From Prevotella sp. (GTDB lineage Bacteria > Bacteroidota > Bacteroidia > Bacteroidales > Bacteroidaceae): a DNA stretch of 64,000 nt. The stretch covers positions 1 through 64,000 of the forward strand of contig JAFZSL010000046.1 in NCBI GenBank assembly GCA_017619375.1, written 5' to 3'. How positions within the stretch are numbered: the first letter of the stretch is position 1; each line of letters opens with the position of its first letter. Shown here one piece after another: positions 1-8,184 of this stretch. The notes beneath the pieces are model-generated. The model worked only from the letters and a program-made list of their open reading frames with translations. It made no database searches and was not told the DNA's origin. Made by a program: the position numbers and the translations under genes.

Positions 1-23
1 CTTTGAAGATTGACCTGCGGTCG

Positions 24-90
24 AAGTTGCTCACGCTCGGCAGATTCCAAGCAAGCTTGATCTGCTCTCGCTTAATCGCAACTTTGAAGA
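24..90 (+). repeat. Palindromic promoter-carrying element, copy 1
   Basis: Outer arms GAAGTTGC (24-31) and GCAACTTT (78-85) enclose an inner hairpin with arms GCAGAT...CAAGC and GCTTG-ATCTGC (about 39-66). The single-stranded joints read TCACGCTCG and TCTCGCTTAATC. The right edge holds CAACTTTG (79-86), one base off the Bacteroidetes -7 box TAnnTTTG, with TTG at 57-59, 19 nt upstream. A second copy with the same joints but different stem sequence is at 36524-36590. Confidence 0.55.
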
Positions 91-160
91 TTATATTTGG
101 ATATAACGATATTAATTTAGAGAGGCCTGAAACACAAGAAGTTACAGACCCCACCCCCGC

Positions 161-182
161 CCCTCCCCTTGAAGGGGCAGGG
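161..182. repeat. C-rich/G-rich hairpin
   Basis: CCCT and CCCCTT are followed after one base by AAGGGG, a C bulge and AGGG, giving a compact hairpin. It resembles short palindromes scattered between genes in many Bacteroidetes. It has no T-tract and no adjacent upstream gene inside the window, so a terminator role cannot be judged. Confidence 0.4.
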
Positions 183-395
183 ATATGAGCACAAGCTGCA
201 GCACCGGCTGAGACACCACACGGAGGTCGGAGAGCTTGAGATGGGATAAAGTAACAATAGTGTCCACTTTTCAAATGGTACGATTAATCTAAATGCCTTG
301 CTATACGTCAAAGGTCATGTGGCGTGAAAAGAATGCCATACAAAACAAATAAGAGTTTTTCAGGACCAACATTGAACATTAAAAAGATTGAAACA

Positions 396-1001
396 ATGAA
401 AAAGACCATCCTTCTCATCCTCTGCATCATATGCGGGATGAACATCCAGGCGCAAAATGCCGCCAAGGCGCGCCAAATATTAGACAAGACCGCCGCTGTG
501 GTGAACAACAGGGCTGGTTCAAGCGCCAACTTCACCATGTCGGGCGAAAAAGCCAATACCTCGGGTACGATTAGCATCAAAGGCAACAAGTTCGTGGCCT
601 CCACCCCCGAAGGTACCGTCTGGTATAACGGTACCACGCAGTGGACCTACATGAAGAATACCGAGGAAGTGAACGTGAGCACTCCAAGCGAAAGCCAACA
701 AGCGCAAATGAACCCATACAAGTTCATCACGTTGTATAAAAGCGGCTACACATTGAGCATGAAGAACGTTTCCGGTGGCTACGAGGTTCACCTTGTGGCC
801 AAAGACCAGAGCCGTGGCATCAACGAGATGTATATCACAGTGAACAGCAGCACGTACATCCCCTCTAAGGTGCGCATGCTTCAAGGCAGCAAATGGACGA
901 CAATTACCATCAGCAATTTCAAGGCCTCAAACCTCAGCGACGCAGTATTCACCTTCAACTCCAAGGACTTCCCCAATGCGGAAGTCATCGACCTCAGATA
1001 A
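396..1001 (+). CDS. LolA-like outer-membrane lipoprotein carrier protein
   Basis: A 201-residue secreted protein that looks like a periplasmic LolA-type chaperone, which carries lipoproteins from the inner to the outer membrane. Residues 1-19 form a signal peptide (Lys-Lys, then a hydrophobic core ending in an Ala-type cleavage site before QNAAKA). The rest is beta-rich with the LolA-like pattern of a KAR-type opening, a 'GTISIKGNKF' strand, a 'WTYM' strand and a late 'TITISNF' strand. The frame stays open upstream to 324, but the start at 396 is preferred because it places the signal peptide at the N-terminus. The DUF5687 gene follows after 16 bp, so the two are probably co-transcribed. Family assignment rests on overall pattern; no single catalytic residue is expected. 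Confidence 0.75.
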   Translation: MKKTILLILCIICGMNIQAQNAAKARQILDKTAAVVNNRAGSSANFTMSGEKANTSGTISIKGNKFVASTPEGTVWYNGTTQWTYMKNTEEVNVSTPSESQQAQMNPYKFITLYKSGYTLSMKNVSGGYEVHLVAKDQSRGINEMYITVNSSTYIPSKVRMLQGSKWTTITISNFKASNLSDAVFTFNSKDFPNAEVIDLR

Positions 1002-1017
1002 AAGATAATACACTACC

Positions 1018-2544
1018 ATGGGCAACGGAAAAAGAATGAGCCGATGGGAAACCATCAAGACGCTTCGCCGTCACAACAGTTTGTCAGAAAAACGCCATCC
1101 TGCATTTGCACAAAACAAGGTTGGCAAGGTTTTTGCGTACATCATGGTCGGATTCACCATCTTATACCTGATGTTCCTCTCAGTGCCCCTCGCCTTGGCC
1201 GCCAACGGTCAGCATCAATATACAGCGAGTGAGTTGATGTTCGGCTTTCTCCCGTTCATCCTGGCGGTGGATTTCTATTTCCGTTTCATCGTTCAACAGA
1301 CCCCATCGCAAGCCATCAAGCCCTACGTGTTGCTGCCTTTGGGGAAATACACTTGCATCGACAGTTTCCTCTTCAACTCCGCCACGAGTGTTGGCAACCT
1401 GATCTGGCAGGCTCTTTTCATCCCCTATGCCATCATGTCCATCCTTTTTGTAGAAGGTTTTTGGAACACGCTGGGTTTCATCCTTGCCTACCAGCTCTGC
1501 ATTTCCGCCAACAGCATGTGGTACATGCTCGCCCGCACCCTGGTGAACAGGAAATATTACTGGTGGTTCCTTATCCTCCTCGTAACCGCCCTTCTGTTCT
1601 CCCCATGGTATCTCGGCCCCAACGCCGATTTCCAGCATCTCTGTGAGACCTATGCTGCCATAGGTCAAGGAGCCACCCGGTGGTCTCCCATGGTCTTCGG
1701 CGGCATCTTGCTTGTCATCGCCCTTCTCACGATCATCAACCGCCGTGTCCAATATGACAGCGTGTATGCCGAGTTGAGCAAGACAGAGACGACGAAAATC
1801 AAGCACGTGAGCCAACTTAAGCAGTTGGAACGTTTCGGCGAGGTGGGCGAATACCTGAAGTTGGAGGTGAAAAGCATCATGCGTAACAAGAACATCCGCA
1901 AGGGGTTCATCAGCGCCAACATTCTGATTCTGTGTTTCAGTCTCGCCATATCCTTCACCGACGTCTATGGTGGTGGCATGACTAAGTTCCTTGTAGTTTA
2001 TAACTTTGCCATCTACGGTGCCATGCTACTTGTGAAGGTGATGTGCTACGAGGGCAACTACATCGACTGCTTGATGGTGCACAAGGAGAACATCCTACAG
2101 CTGCTGAAGGCAAAGTATTTCCTCTACTCCATCCTGCTCCTTCTTCCGATGTTGCTGATGCTCCCCACGGTGTTCATGGGCAAATGCAGCCTGATGATGC
2201 TCATCGCCATCATGCTGGTGGTGGCTGGTCCCGTCCACGCCTGTTTCCTTTACATGGCCGTGATCAACAAACAGACCATCCCCCTAAACACAAAGTTCAT
2301 CGGCAAGGGCGGCATGGAGACCAATTTCCTCCAAGTAGTTGTGGAATTTGCCGCCTTCCTCCTTCCCCTGCTATTGCTCAACCTATTACCATTTCTTTTT
2401 GGGCAGACAGGCAGCGCGATAGCCTTGATGGTGCTTGGGCTCGCCGTCATCTTCACCTACCGCATCTGGATACGCGACATCTACCGCCGGATGATGAAGC
2501 GTCGCTACGAAAACATGGAAGGGTTCCACGCCACGAGAGCTTGA
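1018..2544 (+). CDS. DUF5687 family membrane protein (ABC-2-type permease-like)
   Basis: A 508-residue integral membrane protein. A basic N-terminal segment of about 40 residues is followed by clusters of hydrophobic helices at roughly 40-65, 72-90, 120-180, 185-200, 225-240, 295-345, 365-425 and 440-485, separated by a cytosolic stretch near 245-290 rich in Lys and Glu. This matches DUF5687, a Bacteroidetes family resembling ABC-2 permeases. The usual ATPase partner is not adjacent; the only stand-alone ABC ATPase in the window is at 41269-42039. An internal Met at 1036 is an alternative start. The transported substrate is unknown. Confidence 0.7.
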   Translation: MGNGKRMSRWETIKTLRRHNSLSEKRHPAFAQNKVGKVFAYIMVGFTILYLMFLSVPLALAANGQHQYTASELMFGFLPFILAVDFYFRFIVQQTPSQAIKPYVLLPLGKYTCIDSFLFNSATSVGNLIWQALFIPYAIMSILFVEGFWNTLGFILAYQLCISANSMWYMLARTLVNRKYYWWFLILLVTALLFSPWYLGPNADFQHLCETYAAIGQGATRWSPMVFGGILLVIALLTIINRRVQYDSVYAELSKTETTKIKHVSQLKQLERFGEVGEYLKLEVKSIMRNKNIRKGFISANILILCFSLAISFTDVYGGGMTKFLVVYNFAIYGAMLLVKVMCYEGNYIDCLMVHKENILQLLKAKYFLYSILLLLPMLLMLPTVFMGKCSLMMLIAIMLVVAGPVHACFLYMAVINKQTIPLNTKFIGKGGMETNFLQVVVEFAAFLLPLLLLNLLPFLFGQTGSAIALMVLGLAVIFTYRIWIRDIYRRMMKRRYENMEGFHATRA

Positions 2545-2721
2545 TTTAGGAAGGATGACTGAAACAGCAAAATTACGAAACCTGTGGTTTCCGTGTTTAT
2601 CTATTTGTTGTTTCCTTTTGTCTCCATGGCGTTAAATGGGCTATAACGCGCCGGCAAAGCCGACACCTACGAAAAACTGGGAAGCATACGGCAGAAACGG
2701 CAGCTGCAGAGAACGGACAAA

Positions 2722-2750
2722 AAGGGCAGGTATTACCCTGCCCTTATTTT
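2722..2750. terminator. Bidirectional terminator between converging genes
   Basis: A perfect 9-bp stem, AAGGGCAGG (2722-2730) with CCTGCCCTT (2737-2745), has a 6-nt loop. It is followed by ATTTTAT on the plus strand and, read the other way, by TTTTGTCC. It lies between the DUF5687 gene (ends 2544) and the minus-strand carboxylesterase (ends 2787). Confidence 0.8.
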
Positions 2751-2786
2751 ATGTCCAAAGTGTTTTGCTTTGACCGGACTCAATCT

Positions 2787-4349
2787 TTAATGATTTCTGC
2801 GGAACTCCTCCAATTGCTTGAAGCAATGCTTGTCTATCAATTGTTCTAACGCCCTATCCGGGTTGTGGCGTATCTTGCACTTGTGGTCGAAGATCATCAA
2901 GTTGCCGTTTTTCGCCGTATAAGGTTTCCATTTGGGGAGGCCTTTGGTATTGGGGTCACCCGTATGAGCGAAAGCCGCCCATGAACTGCTCATCAAATCG
3001 GCCAACTTCAAATCCTCTTCCGTGGGCGAAGGAAGTTCGTTTTTGGAATGGTGGAGGGTGTTGAAGCAGAACTTCAGCTCATGTCCATGAACCGACCCGT
3101 TGTTGACCGGCGAGCGCCAGGTGAACATATAAGCATAGGTCTTGGCATTACGGCTTTCCGCGATGTAATCGGCGGTAATGATGGTCTTGGGACGGAAGAG
3201 CCAGTCGATGCTCACCAGGTCTTGAGGAGTGTATTTGGGATAAGCCTTGGCAAAGGCGCGAACATACGCTTCCGTATCCTCCCCAAAAGTGGGTTGCAAG
3301 GCCTCCTTTGCCTGCTCCAACGTCATTGGTTGGCCGTAAGCCAGACGCTGGAGTTCGTTGAAGGTGGTGCCGATGACGATGGGGATGTCCGATGCGATGT
3401 CAGCAAATCCAGGTTGGAAAGGTTGCTGGAGCAAGGTCACCCCGTCGGGCGAAGGTCCGAATCCCCACATCATAGGCGTCCCCGGCTTGCGTGTGCCGAT
3501 GCTCGCCGCCATCGCCCTTTGTCCTGCAGCATAGAGTTCCTTGTAGGGTACATTCTTGATTTGGTCTACGTGCTCCTTGTCGAGCCCCAGTTCCTTGAGT
3601 ACGGCGAGTCCCAGTTCTCGTGACATCTCCTTCGTATTGACGTTGAGAATCGTCCCGCTGAGGATGATGGCCTTGTGAAACAAGCCCTTCGCCGGTGGCA
3701 TACAGAGCAAGGTGCCCACTTTTCCTCCCCCACCCGACTCACCGAAGATGGTGACATTGCCGGGGTCTCCTCCAAAACTCTCTATATTGTCCCTGACCCA
3801 TTGCAAAGCCGCGACGACATCAAGCATCCCCACGTTGGCAGAATATTTGTATTTCTCCCCACAGTCAGAGAGGTCGAGGAAGCCGAGTATGTTGAGTCTG
3901 TGATTGACACTGACCACCACGACATCTTTCTTCGCCAGCGCCATACCCGGGTTCCATGCCGAGGTGCCCGAATCGAATCCCCCTCCGTGGAGCCACACCA
4001 TCACCGGTTTTTTCCTTTCGATGTCGGTGGTCCACACATTGAGTACGCAAGAGTTCTTCTCCGACATTTCCTCCTCGGAGAGTTCGCGGCCGTGGACGGG
4101 TTGCATAGCCTGCGGCCCCCAATGGTTGCACTCCCTCGTATCCTCCCACTTGTCGACAGGCATGGGCGGCATGAAACGCTCCACCTTGGCGTAAGGGATG
4201 CCAAGGAAGGCGACGACGTCTTCTTGATTGAAGCCTCTCACCCATCCCGACTGGGTGTTGATGAAATAAGGATTCTTCGGCTGGGCGAAAAGGGACCCTG
4301 CATAAGCCATCATCAAGGCCAGCAGGAGCAGGACATATCTTGATTTCAT
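2787..4349 (-). CDS. Type B carboxylesterase (secreted)
   Basis: A 520-residue secreted alpha/beta-hydrolase of the carboxylesterase type B family, which hydrolyses ester bonds of small or carbohydrate-linked substrates. Residues 1-22 form a signal peptide. The oxyanion-hole motif HGGGF is at 121-125. The nucleophile elbow GESGGGG places the catalytic serine at residue 205, after a 'DPGNVTIFG' lead typical of the family. The histidine region is 'GSVHGHEL' near residue 430. The start at 4349 is preferred over an upstream in-frame Met because it opens the signal peptide. It is the last gene of a minus-strand run with GH97, a tandem esterase and an SGNH/CBM6 esterase, which suggests removal of acyl groups from plant polysaccharide. 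The exact substrate cannot be read from sequence. Confidence 0.85.
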   Translation of the reverse strand: MKSRYVLLLLALMMAYAGSLFAQPKNPYFINTQSGWVRGFNQEDVVAFLGIPYAKVERFMPPMPVDKWEDTRECNHWGPQAMQPVHGRELSEEEMSEKNSCVLNVWTTDIERKKPVMVWLHGGGFDSGTSAWNPGMALAKKDVVVVSVNHRLNILGFLDLSDCGEKYKYSANVGMLDVVAALQWVRDNIESFGGDPGNVTIFGESGGGGKVGTLLCMPPAKGLFHKAIILSGTILNVNTKEMSRELGLAVLKELGLDKEHVDQIKNVPYKELYAAGQRAMAASIGTRKPGTPMMWGFGPSPDGVTLLQQPFQPGFADIASDIPIVIGTTFNELQRLAYGQPMTLEQAKEALQPTFGEDTEAYVRAFAKAYPKYTPQDLVSIDWLFRPKTIITADYIAESRNAKTYAYMFTWRSPVNNGSVHGHELKFCFNTLHHSKNELPSPTEEDLKLADLMSSSWAAFAHTGDPNTKGLPKWKPYTAKNGNLMIFDHKCKIRHNPDRALEQLIDKHCFKQLEEFRRNH

Positions 4350-4405
4350 AATTTTTAGGAGATAACAGGAGGTGAATGTAGGAAACAGGAAGGGTTTGGA
4401 TATCA

Positions 4406-6253
4406 TTACTTAGTCATGAAGACGAAACCACCGCGAGGCTTGCAGACCATCTTGTTTGGGAAGCGGTCGGTGGAATAGATTTTCCACTCGTCTTGCTGAC
4501 CGCTTTCGTCGGTGAAGACCGTTATGCTTTTGTAGGCGGTGACGCTCCGGGCATCAATGAAAAAGAAGTCGAGCGGGATGGTCATCTCCTCGTCGGTGCC
4601 GTTGATGCCGGCAACATACCATGTGGTGCCACAATGCCTTGCCACCACGGCAAATTTCCCTGGATATCCCGCTACGAGACGAGTCTCATCCCATGCCACA
4701 GGAAGGTGTGAGAAGAAGTCTTGCACTTCCTGTGGTTGTGCAAGATAACTTTCAGGTTTGTCTGCGAGGTGCTGCAGTCCCGATTCATAAAGCACGGTGA
4801 GGGCGAGTTCGTGTCCTTTTGTCGTGATATGCGGGTGCTGTGAGTCGCTGAAGGTGCAAGGGGTGTAGTCCATCGGGCCGATGACATTCCTGGTGAAGGG
4901 GAGTGTGGTATTGTGGCAAGCCGCCTTGTCGGTGAATGTCGGCACATTGTTATACCATTCCGCTCCATAGACAGCCTCCGTCGTCAAGAGGTTGGGATAG
5001 GTTCTCTGCCATCCCCTTGGTATGGTAGCCCCATGGAAATTGACGAGGAGATGGTGCTTGGCAGCCGCCTCGATCAAGTCGATGCAATAGTCCATGTTCA
5101 TCTGGTTGTCTCCGGAGAAGAAGTCGATCTTCACGCCCGCCACACCGATTCTCTCACACCAAGCAAACTCCTTTTCGCGGTCCTCAGGTTTGTTGAGACG
5201 GTATTTAGGTCCTGGTGCACCATTCACCCACCCCACGCTGGAGTTGTACCATATCATGGGCTTCACCCCTTGCGACTTGGCATAGGCGACGGCATCCTCA
5301 ATGGTCTTTCCGTCCTTCATCTCGTCCCATTCTGCATCGATGAGGACGTATGGGAGTTTCAGGACAACCGCCATATCGACATACTTCTTGATGATGTTGT
5401 AGTCGTTGCTCCCATGGTTGTAGGCCCAGTAGATCCAAGACACCACGCCGGGCTTGACCCAACTGACGTCCTCCAGTTTGCAATCCTCGCAAACATCAGT
5501 AACCAAGGTGGATTCCACCACGTCGCTGAGTTGTCCGATGATAGCCACCCTCCAGGGTGAATGCCATTCGCCGGAGACGAGGATTTTGTTCTCATCAGGG
5601 GTGACATAGTAGTCCTCCCCCTCACTCCAGAGGAAGGAAGCACTCTGTCGCCGCTCGATGTTCGCCTCTGTAAGCAGCACGAATATACCGTCGGTTGGTT
5701 CGAGGAGCGAAGGATAGCCCCATTTGGCAATATATCCTTCTGCATTGGCAGCATAAGAACGTCTCGACGCCTTCACCTTGCCAGTCGTGGAAAGGGGAAA
5801 GAAGCCCTCATAGGCATCGCTCCATTCCATCATCCATCTTTTCGTCCCTTCCGGGATGTGGTAGATGGTCTGCTCCTTGGGCAGGGAATCATTGTTCAAC
5901 CCCGAGAGTTCATACCTGAAAGCCAGTCCGTCGTCATAAAGTCTGACCACGAGTTGCCGGCCATTGCCCAACTTGGCCACATATTCATTAGCTTCGTTCC
6001 TGCAACGCAGTTTTTTGCCGGCAAGCATTTTGTAGTCGGTCTTGATTTTGGCTGACTTTTTCAGTTTCAGCGGTTTCGTATCCGTTCCCATGGCCATCAC
6101 GGGAATGTCCAACACCTTTTGCTGTCCATGATAGACCACCATGCCCTGCCCTGTCGTCTCTACCGACAATTTGCCATTAGGCGACACAGGACGCTTGGCC
6201 TGGACTGAAAAGGAGACACAAAAGAGGACGAGTGATATCCAAAATCTATTCAT
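4406..6253 (-). CDS. Glycoside hydrolase family 97 enzyme (alpha-galactosidase/alpha-glucosidase type)
   Basis: A 615-residue secreted or periplasmic GH97 enzyme releasing terminal alpha-linked sugars. Signal peptide 1-19; N-terminal beta-sandwich (about 25-265) with 'VRLYDDGLAFRYEL'; TIM barrel (about 265-530); C-terminal beta domain. GH97 contains inverting SusB-type and retaining alpha-galactosidase-type clades. Here the barrel carries 'VKIDFF' with Asp377 where the retaining clade has its nucleophile, and 'TTEAVYGAEW' with Glu426 as the probable acid/base, so I favour the retaining alpha-galactosidase branch. A second in-frame Met three codons upstream (6262) is also possible. It lies 56 bp before the carboxylesterase and 124 bp after the tandem esterase on the same strand. 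Confidence 0.87.
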   Translation of the reverse strand: MNRFWISLVLFCVSFSVQAKRPVSPNGKLSVETTGQGMVVYHGQQKVLDIPVMAMGTDTKPLKLKKSAKIKTDYKMLAGKKLRCRNEANEYVAKLGNGRQLVVRLYDDGLAFRYELSGLNNDSLPKEQTIYHIPEGTKRWMMEWSDAYEGFFPLSTTGKVKASRRSYAANAEGYIAKWGYPSLLEPTDGIFVLLTEANIERRQSASFLWSEGEDYYVTPDENKILVSGEWHSPWRVAIIGQLSDVVESTLVTDVCEDCKLEDVSWVKPGVVSWIYWAYNHGSNDYNIIKKYVDMAVVLKLPYVLIDAEWDEMKDGKTIEDAVAYAKSQGVKPMIWYNSSVGWVNGAPGPKYRLNKPEDREKEFAWCERIGVAGVKIDFFSGDNQMNMDYCIDLIEAAAKHHLLVNFHGATIPRGWQRTYPNLLTTEAVYGAEWYNNVPTFTDKAACHNTTLPFTRNVIGPMDYTPCTFSDSQHPHITTKGHELALTVLYESGLQHLADKPESYLAQPQEVQDFFSHLPVAWDETRLVAGYPGKFAVVARHCGTTWYVAGINGTDEEMTIPLDFFFIDARSVTAYKSITVFTDESGQQDEWKIYSTDRFPNKMVCKPRGGFVFMTK

Positions 6254-6377
6254 ATTAGTCATTTTTTTGAGGGGGGCGGAGATATCGAAAGGGCTCGGAA
6301 TGTTCGGAATAATCGAAGTATTTTGAGTATTCAGACGGGTCGGAATGTCCGACCCGTCTGACAATGCATACCGATTT

Positions 6378-8165
6378 TTATTTCATCAAGTCGAGCAAAG
6401 CGTTTTTCTCGAGCGTCCAGTCCTTTCTCTTGGACAGTTCGCTTGCTTTTCCCTGGAACATTTTGGCGGCATTCTTGTCGCCTTTCAATTGCCAATTGAG
6501 CCATGCCAATGCGACCACAGAGAACTCTCCACCGTGAGCCTCGCGGTAGGTACCTCCGTGTCCCACGGGGAAATTGGCGGCACATGCCGGAACGTGACTT
6601 ATACGATGGAAATCATCCATGCCGTTGCCATAGGCGATATCTTTCTCCCCTCCGAGGATGTAGATGATGGAGGAGTGAATCTCATTAAGTTTCGATTTCG
6701 GCGGCATCGGCATACCTCCCACCGCGCTCCCTGCATTTTCTTGGTTGAATAGTCCGCTATTGCAGATCATGAGGGTCTTGATGCGAGGGTCGGCACAGTT
6801 GAAGAGGGTCTGCAACCCGCCACATGACATCCCCGCCACGCAAATGTTCTCCACATCGATTTTCTTATAATAAGGTGAATTGGGGTCTGCATTCTGCGCT
6901 ATCACCCAATCGATTGACTCTATCTGCTGTTCCGTCCTTGACATGGGGCCCCTGAACGGCTGTTCGTCCATAGGGATGAATCCCGTAGCCACGACGATGT
7001 ATCCATAAGAAGCGATTTCATTGAGGAACTTGTAGTGCTCCCAGGGAGAGTTGGTGCAAGCTCCATTGCCCCAAACAAGCACCGGCAACCGTTTTTTCGC
7101 GTTGAAGGCAGAGAGGTCTTGTGGTACGAAAATGGTATGTTCGCTCAGAGAAGCCTCCTCTTTCATCACAGCCTTGAAGGGGCCGGTGCCTCCATCCTCC
7201 ACGACACGCGACTTGGGTCCCCTTGCCGCATTGAGGAAGTTGACCATCTTCTGGAGGTTCTCCTCGGCATACATACCCATGCCATGTCCACCCTCCGGCA
7301 CGAACGTTGCCTCCGTCTTCACTCCGGCGGCCGTCAAGGTTTCGAAGAACTCCTTGCCCTGGCAGCAAGGCACCACGTTGTCTTTTTCTCCATGGAAGAT
7401 GATGATGGGCGGGTCGTTCTTATCGACATAGGTGGTTGCGCTAAGGCTGCGATATTTGTCAGGTTCTTCCGACAATTTGGACTTGAGCAACATGTCCTCC
7501 GGACTGTTGGCCCCCATTTGCATGTGGTCCCCACAGTCCATATTGGTGAGGTCGATGGGTCCCGACCAGTCACAAGCGGCATTGACGGCGCTGCTCTGAT
7601 TGGTGTAGTTTCCGATTTGTCCTTCCAAGTCGATGTTGACCGTACCCACGGTAGCCGTCTTTTGTCCGCTTGTTGTAGCGGTGACTGATGAGAGGTGTCC
7701 ACCCGACGAGAAACCGCTTGTGGCGATGAAAGACGTGTCGAACTTGTATTTCGCGGCCTCACCACGTACGAAACGCACAACAGCCTTGATGTCATGGAGT
7801 TGTGCGGGCCATTGTGCATCCATGCTTGAGCGGTGGTTGGGGCACACCACGGCGTATCCTGCATCGAGGAGCGCCTTGACGATGGTGCCAAGGTCGGCCA
7901 TTCTCTTGCTGTTGTTGCTGAACCAAGCACTGCCATAGATATGAATGACCACAGGATAGGCGGCCTTCTCCACTTTAGGCAGGTAGATGTCGCAGGTATG
8001 GTATGCCTGGTCGTCACCGGCATAGTTGACATCCTCCCATTTCTGCGAGGTTTCCAATTTCACTTCTTGTTGGAAGCCACCAAAGCCTCCAAAGCCGCCT
8101 TGCGGCTGTGCCACCATCGCTGTCGTGGCACACAGCATCAATGCTGAAAGCAAATATTTTCTCAT
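6378..8165 (-). CDS. Tandem two-domain alpha/beta-hydrolase (esterase fusion, secreted)
   Basis: A 595-residue secreted protein with two separate alpha/beta-hydrolase domains. Residues 1-20 are a signal peptide, followed by a Gly/Phe-rich 'GGFGGFGGF' spacer. Domain 1 (about 40-315) resembles BD-FAE/acetyl-esterase hydrolases: nucleophile elbow GFSSGG (Ser153), 'GEKDNVVP' (Asp262) and 'GGHGMG' (His294). Domain 2 (about 325-570) resembles dienelactone hydrolase or PET-hydrolase-like enzymes: elbow GMSCGG (Ser447), then 'GGEKDIAYG' and 'VGHGGTY' near the end. Both triads look intact, so two esterase activities on one chain are predicted. It starts 19 bp after the SGNH/CBM6 gene, suggesting an operon acting on acylated glycans. 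Confidence 0.8.
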   Translation of the reverse strand: MRKYLLSALMLCATTAMVAQPQGGFGGFGGFQQEVKLETSQKWEDVNYAGDDQAYHTCDIYLPKVEKAAYPVVIHIYGSAWFSNNSKRMADLGTIVKALLDAGYAVVCPNHRSSMDAQWPAQLHDIKAVVRFVRGEAAKYKFDTSFIATSGFSSGGHLSSVTATTSGQKTATVGTVNIDLEGQIGNYTNQSSAVNAACDWSGPIDLTNMDCGDHMQMGANSPEDMLLKSKLSEEPDKYRSLSATTYVDKNDPPIIIFHGEKDNVVPCCQGKEFFETLTAAGVKTEATFVPEGGHGMGMYAEENLQKMVNFLNAARGPKSRVVEDGGTGPFKAVMKEEASLSEHTIFVPQDLSAFNAKKRLPVLVWGNGACTNSPWEHYKFLNEIASYGYIVVATGFIPMDEQPFRGPMSRTEQQIESIDWVIAQNADPNSPYYKKIDVENICVAGMSCGGLQTLFNCADPRIKTLMICNSGLFNQENAGSAVGGMPMPPKSKLNEIHSSIIYILGGEKDIAYGNGMDDFHRISHVPACAANFPVGHGGTYREAHGGEFSVVALAWLNWQLKGDKNAAKMFQGKASELSKRKDWTLEKNALLDLMK

Positions 8166-8184
8166 GTTTTTTAGGTTTTAGAAA

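Larger units (their letters stand above)
1..395. other. Non-coding left edge with two palindromic elements
   Basis: No convincing gene lies before the LolA-like start at 396. A 61-codon frame from position 3 is made of palindromic and C-rich repeat sequence and has no protein-like features. The stretch holds a large imperfect palindrome with promoter-like boxes (24-90) and a C-rich/G-rich hairpin (about 161-182). I see no clear promoter immediately in front of the gene at 396, so that gene may be transcribed from the element at 24-90 or from beyond the window edge. Confidence 0.6.

Noticed and set aside
3..188. 61-codon frame at the left edge
   Set aside because: It covers the palindromic element and a C-rich hairpin; the product has low complexity and no family features.
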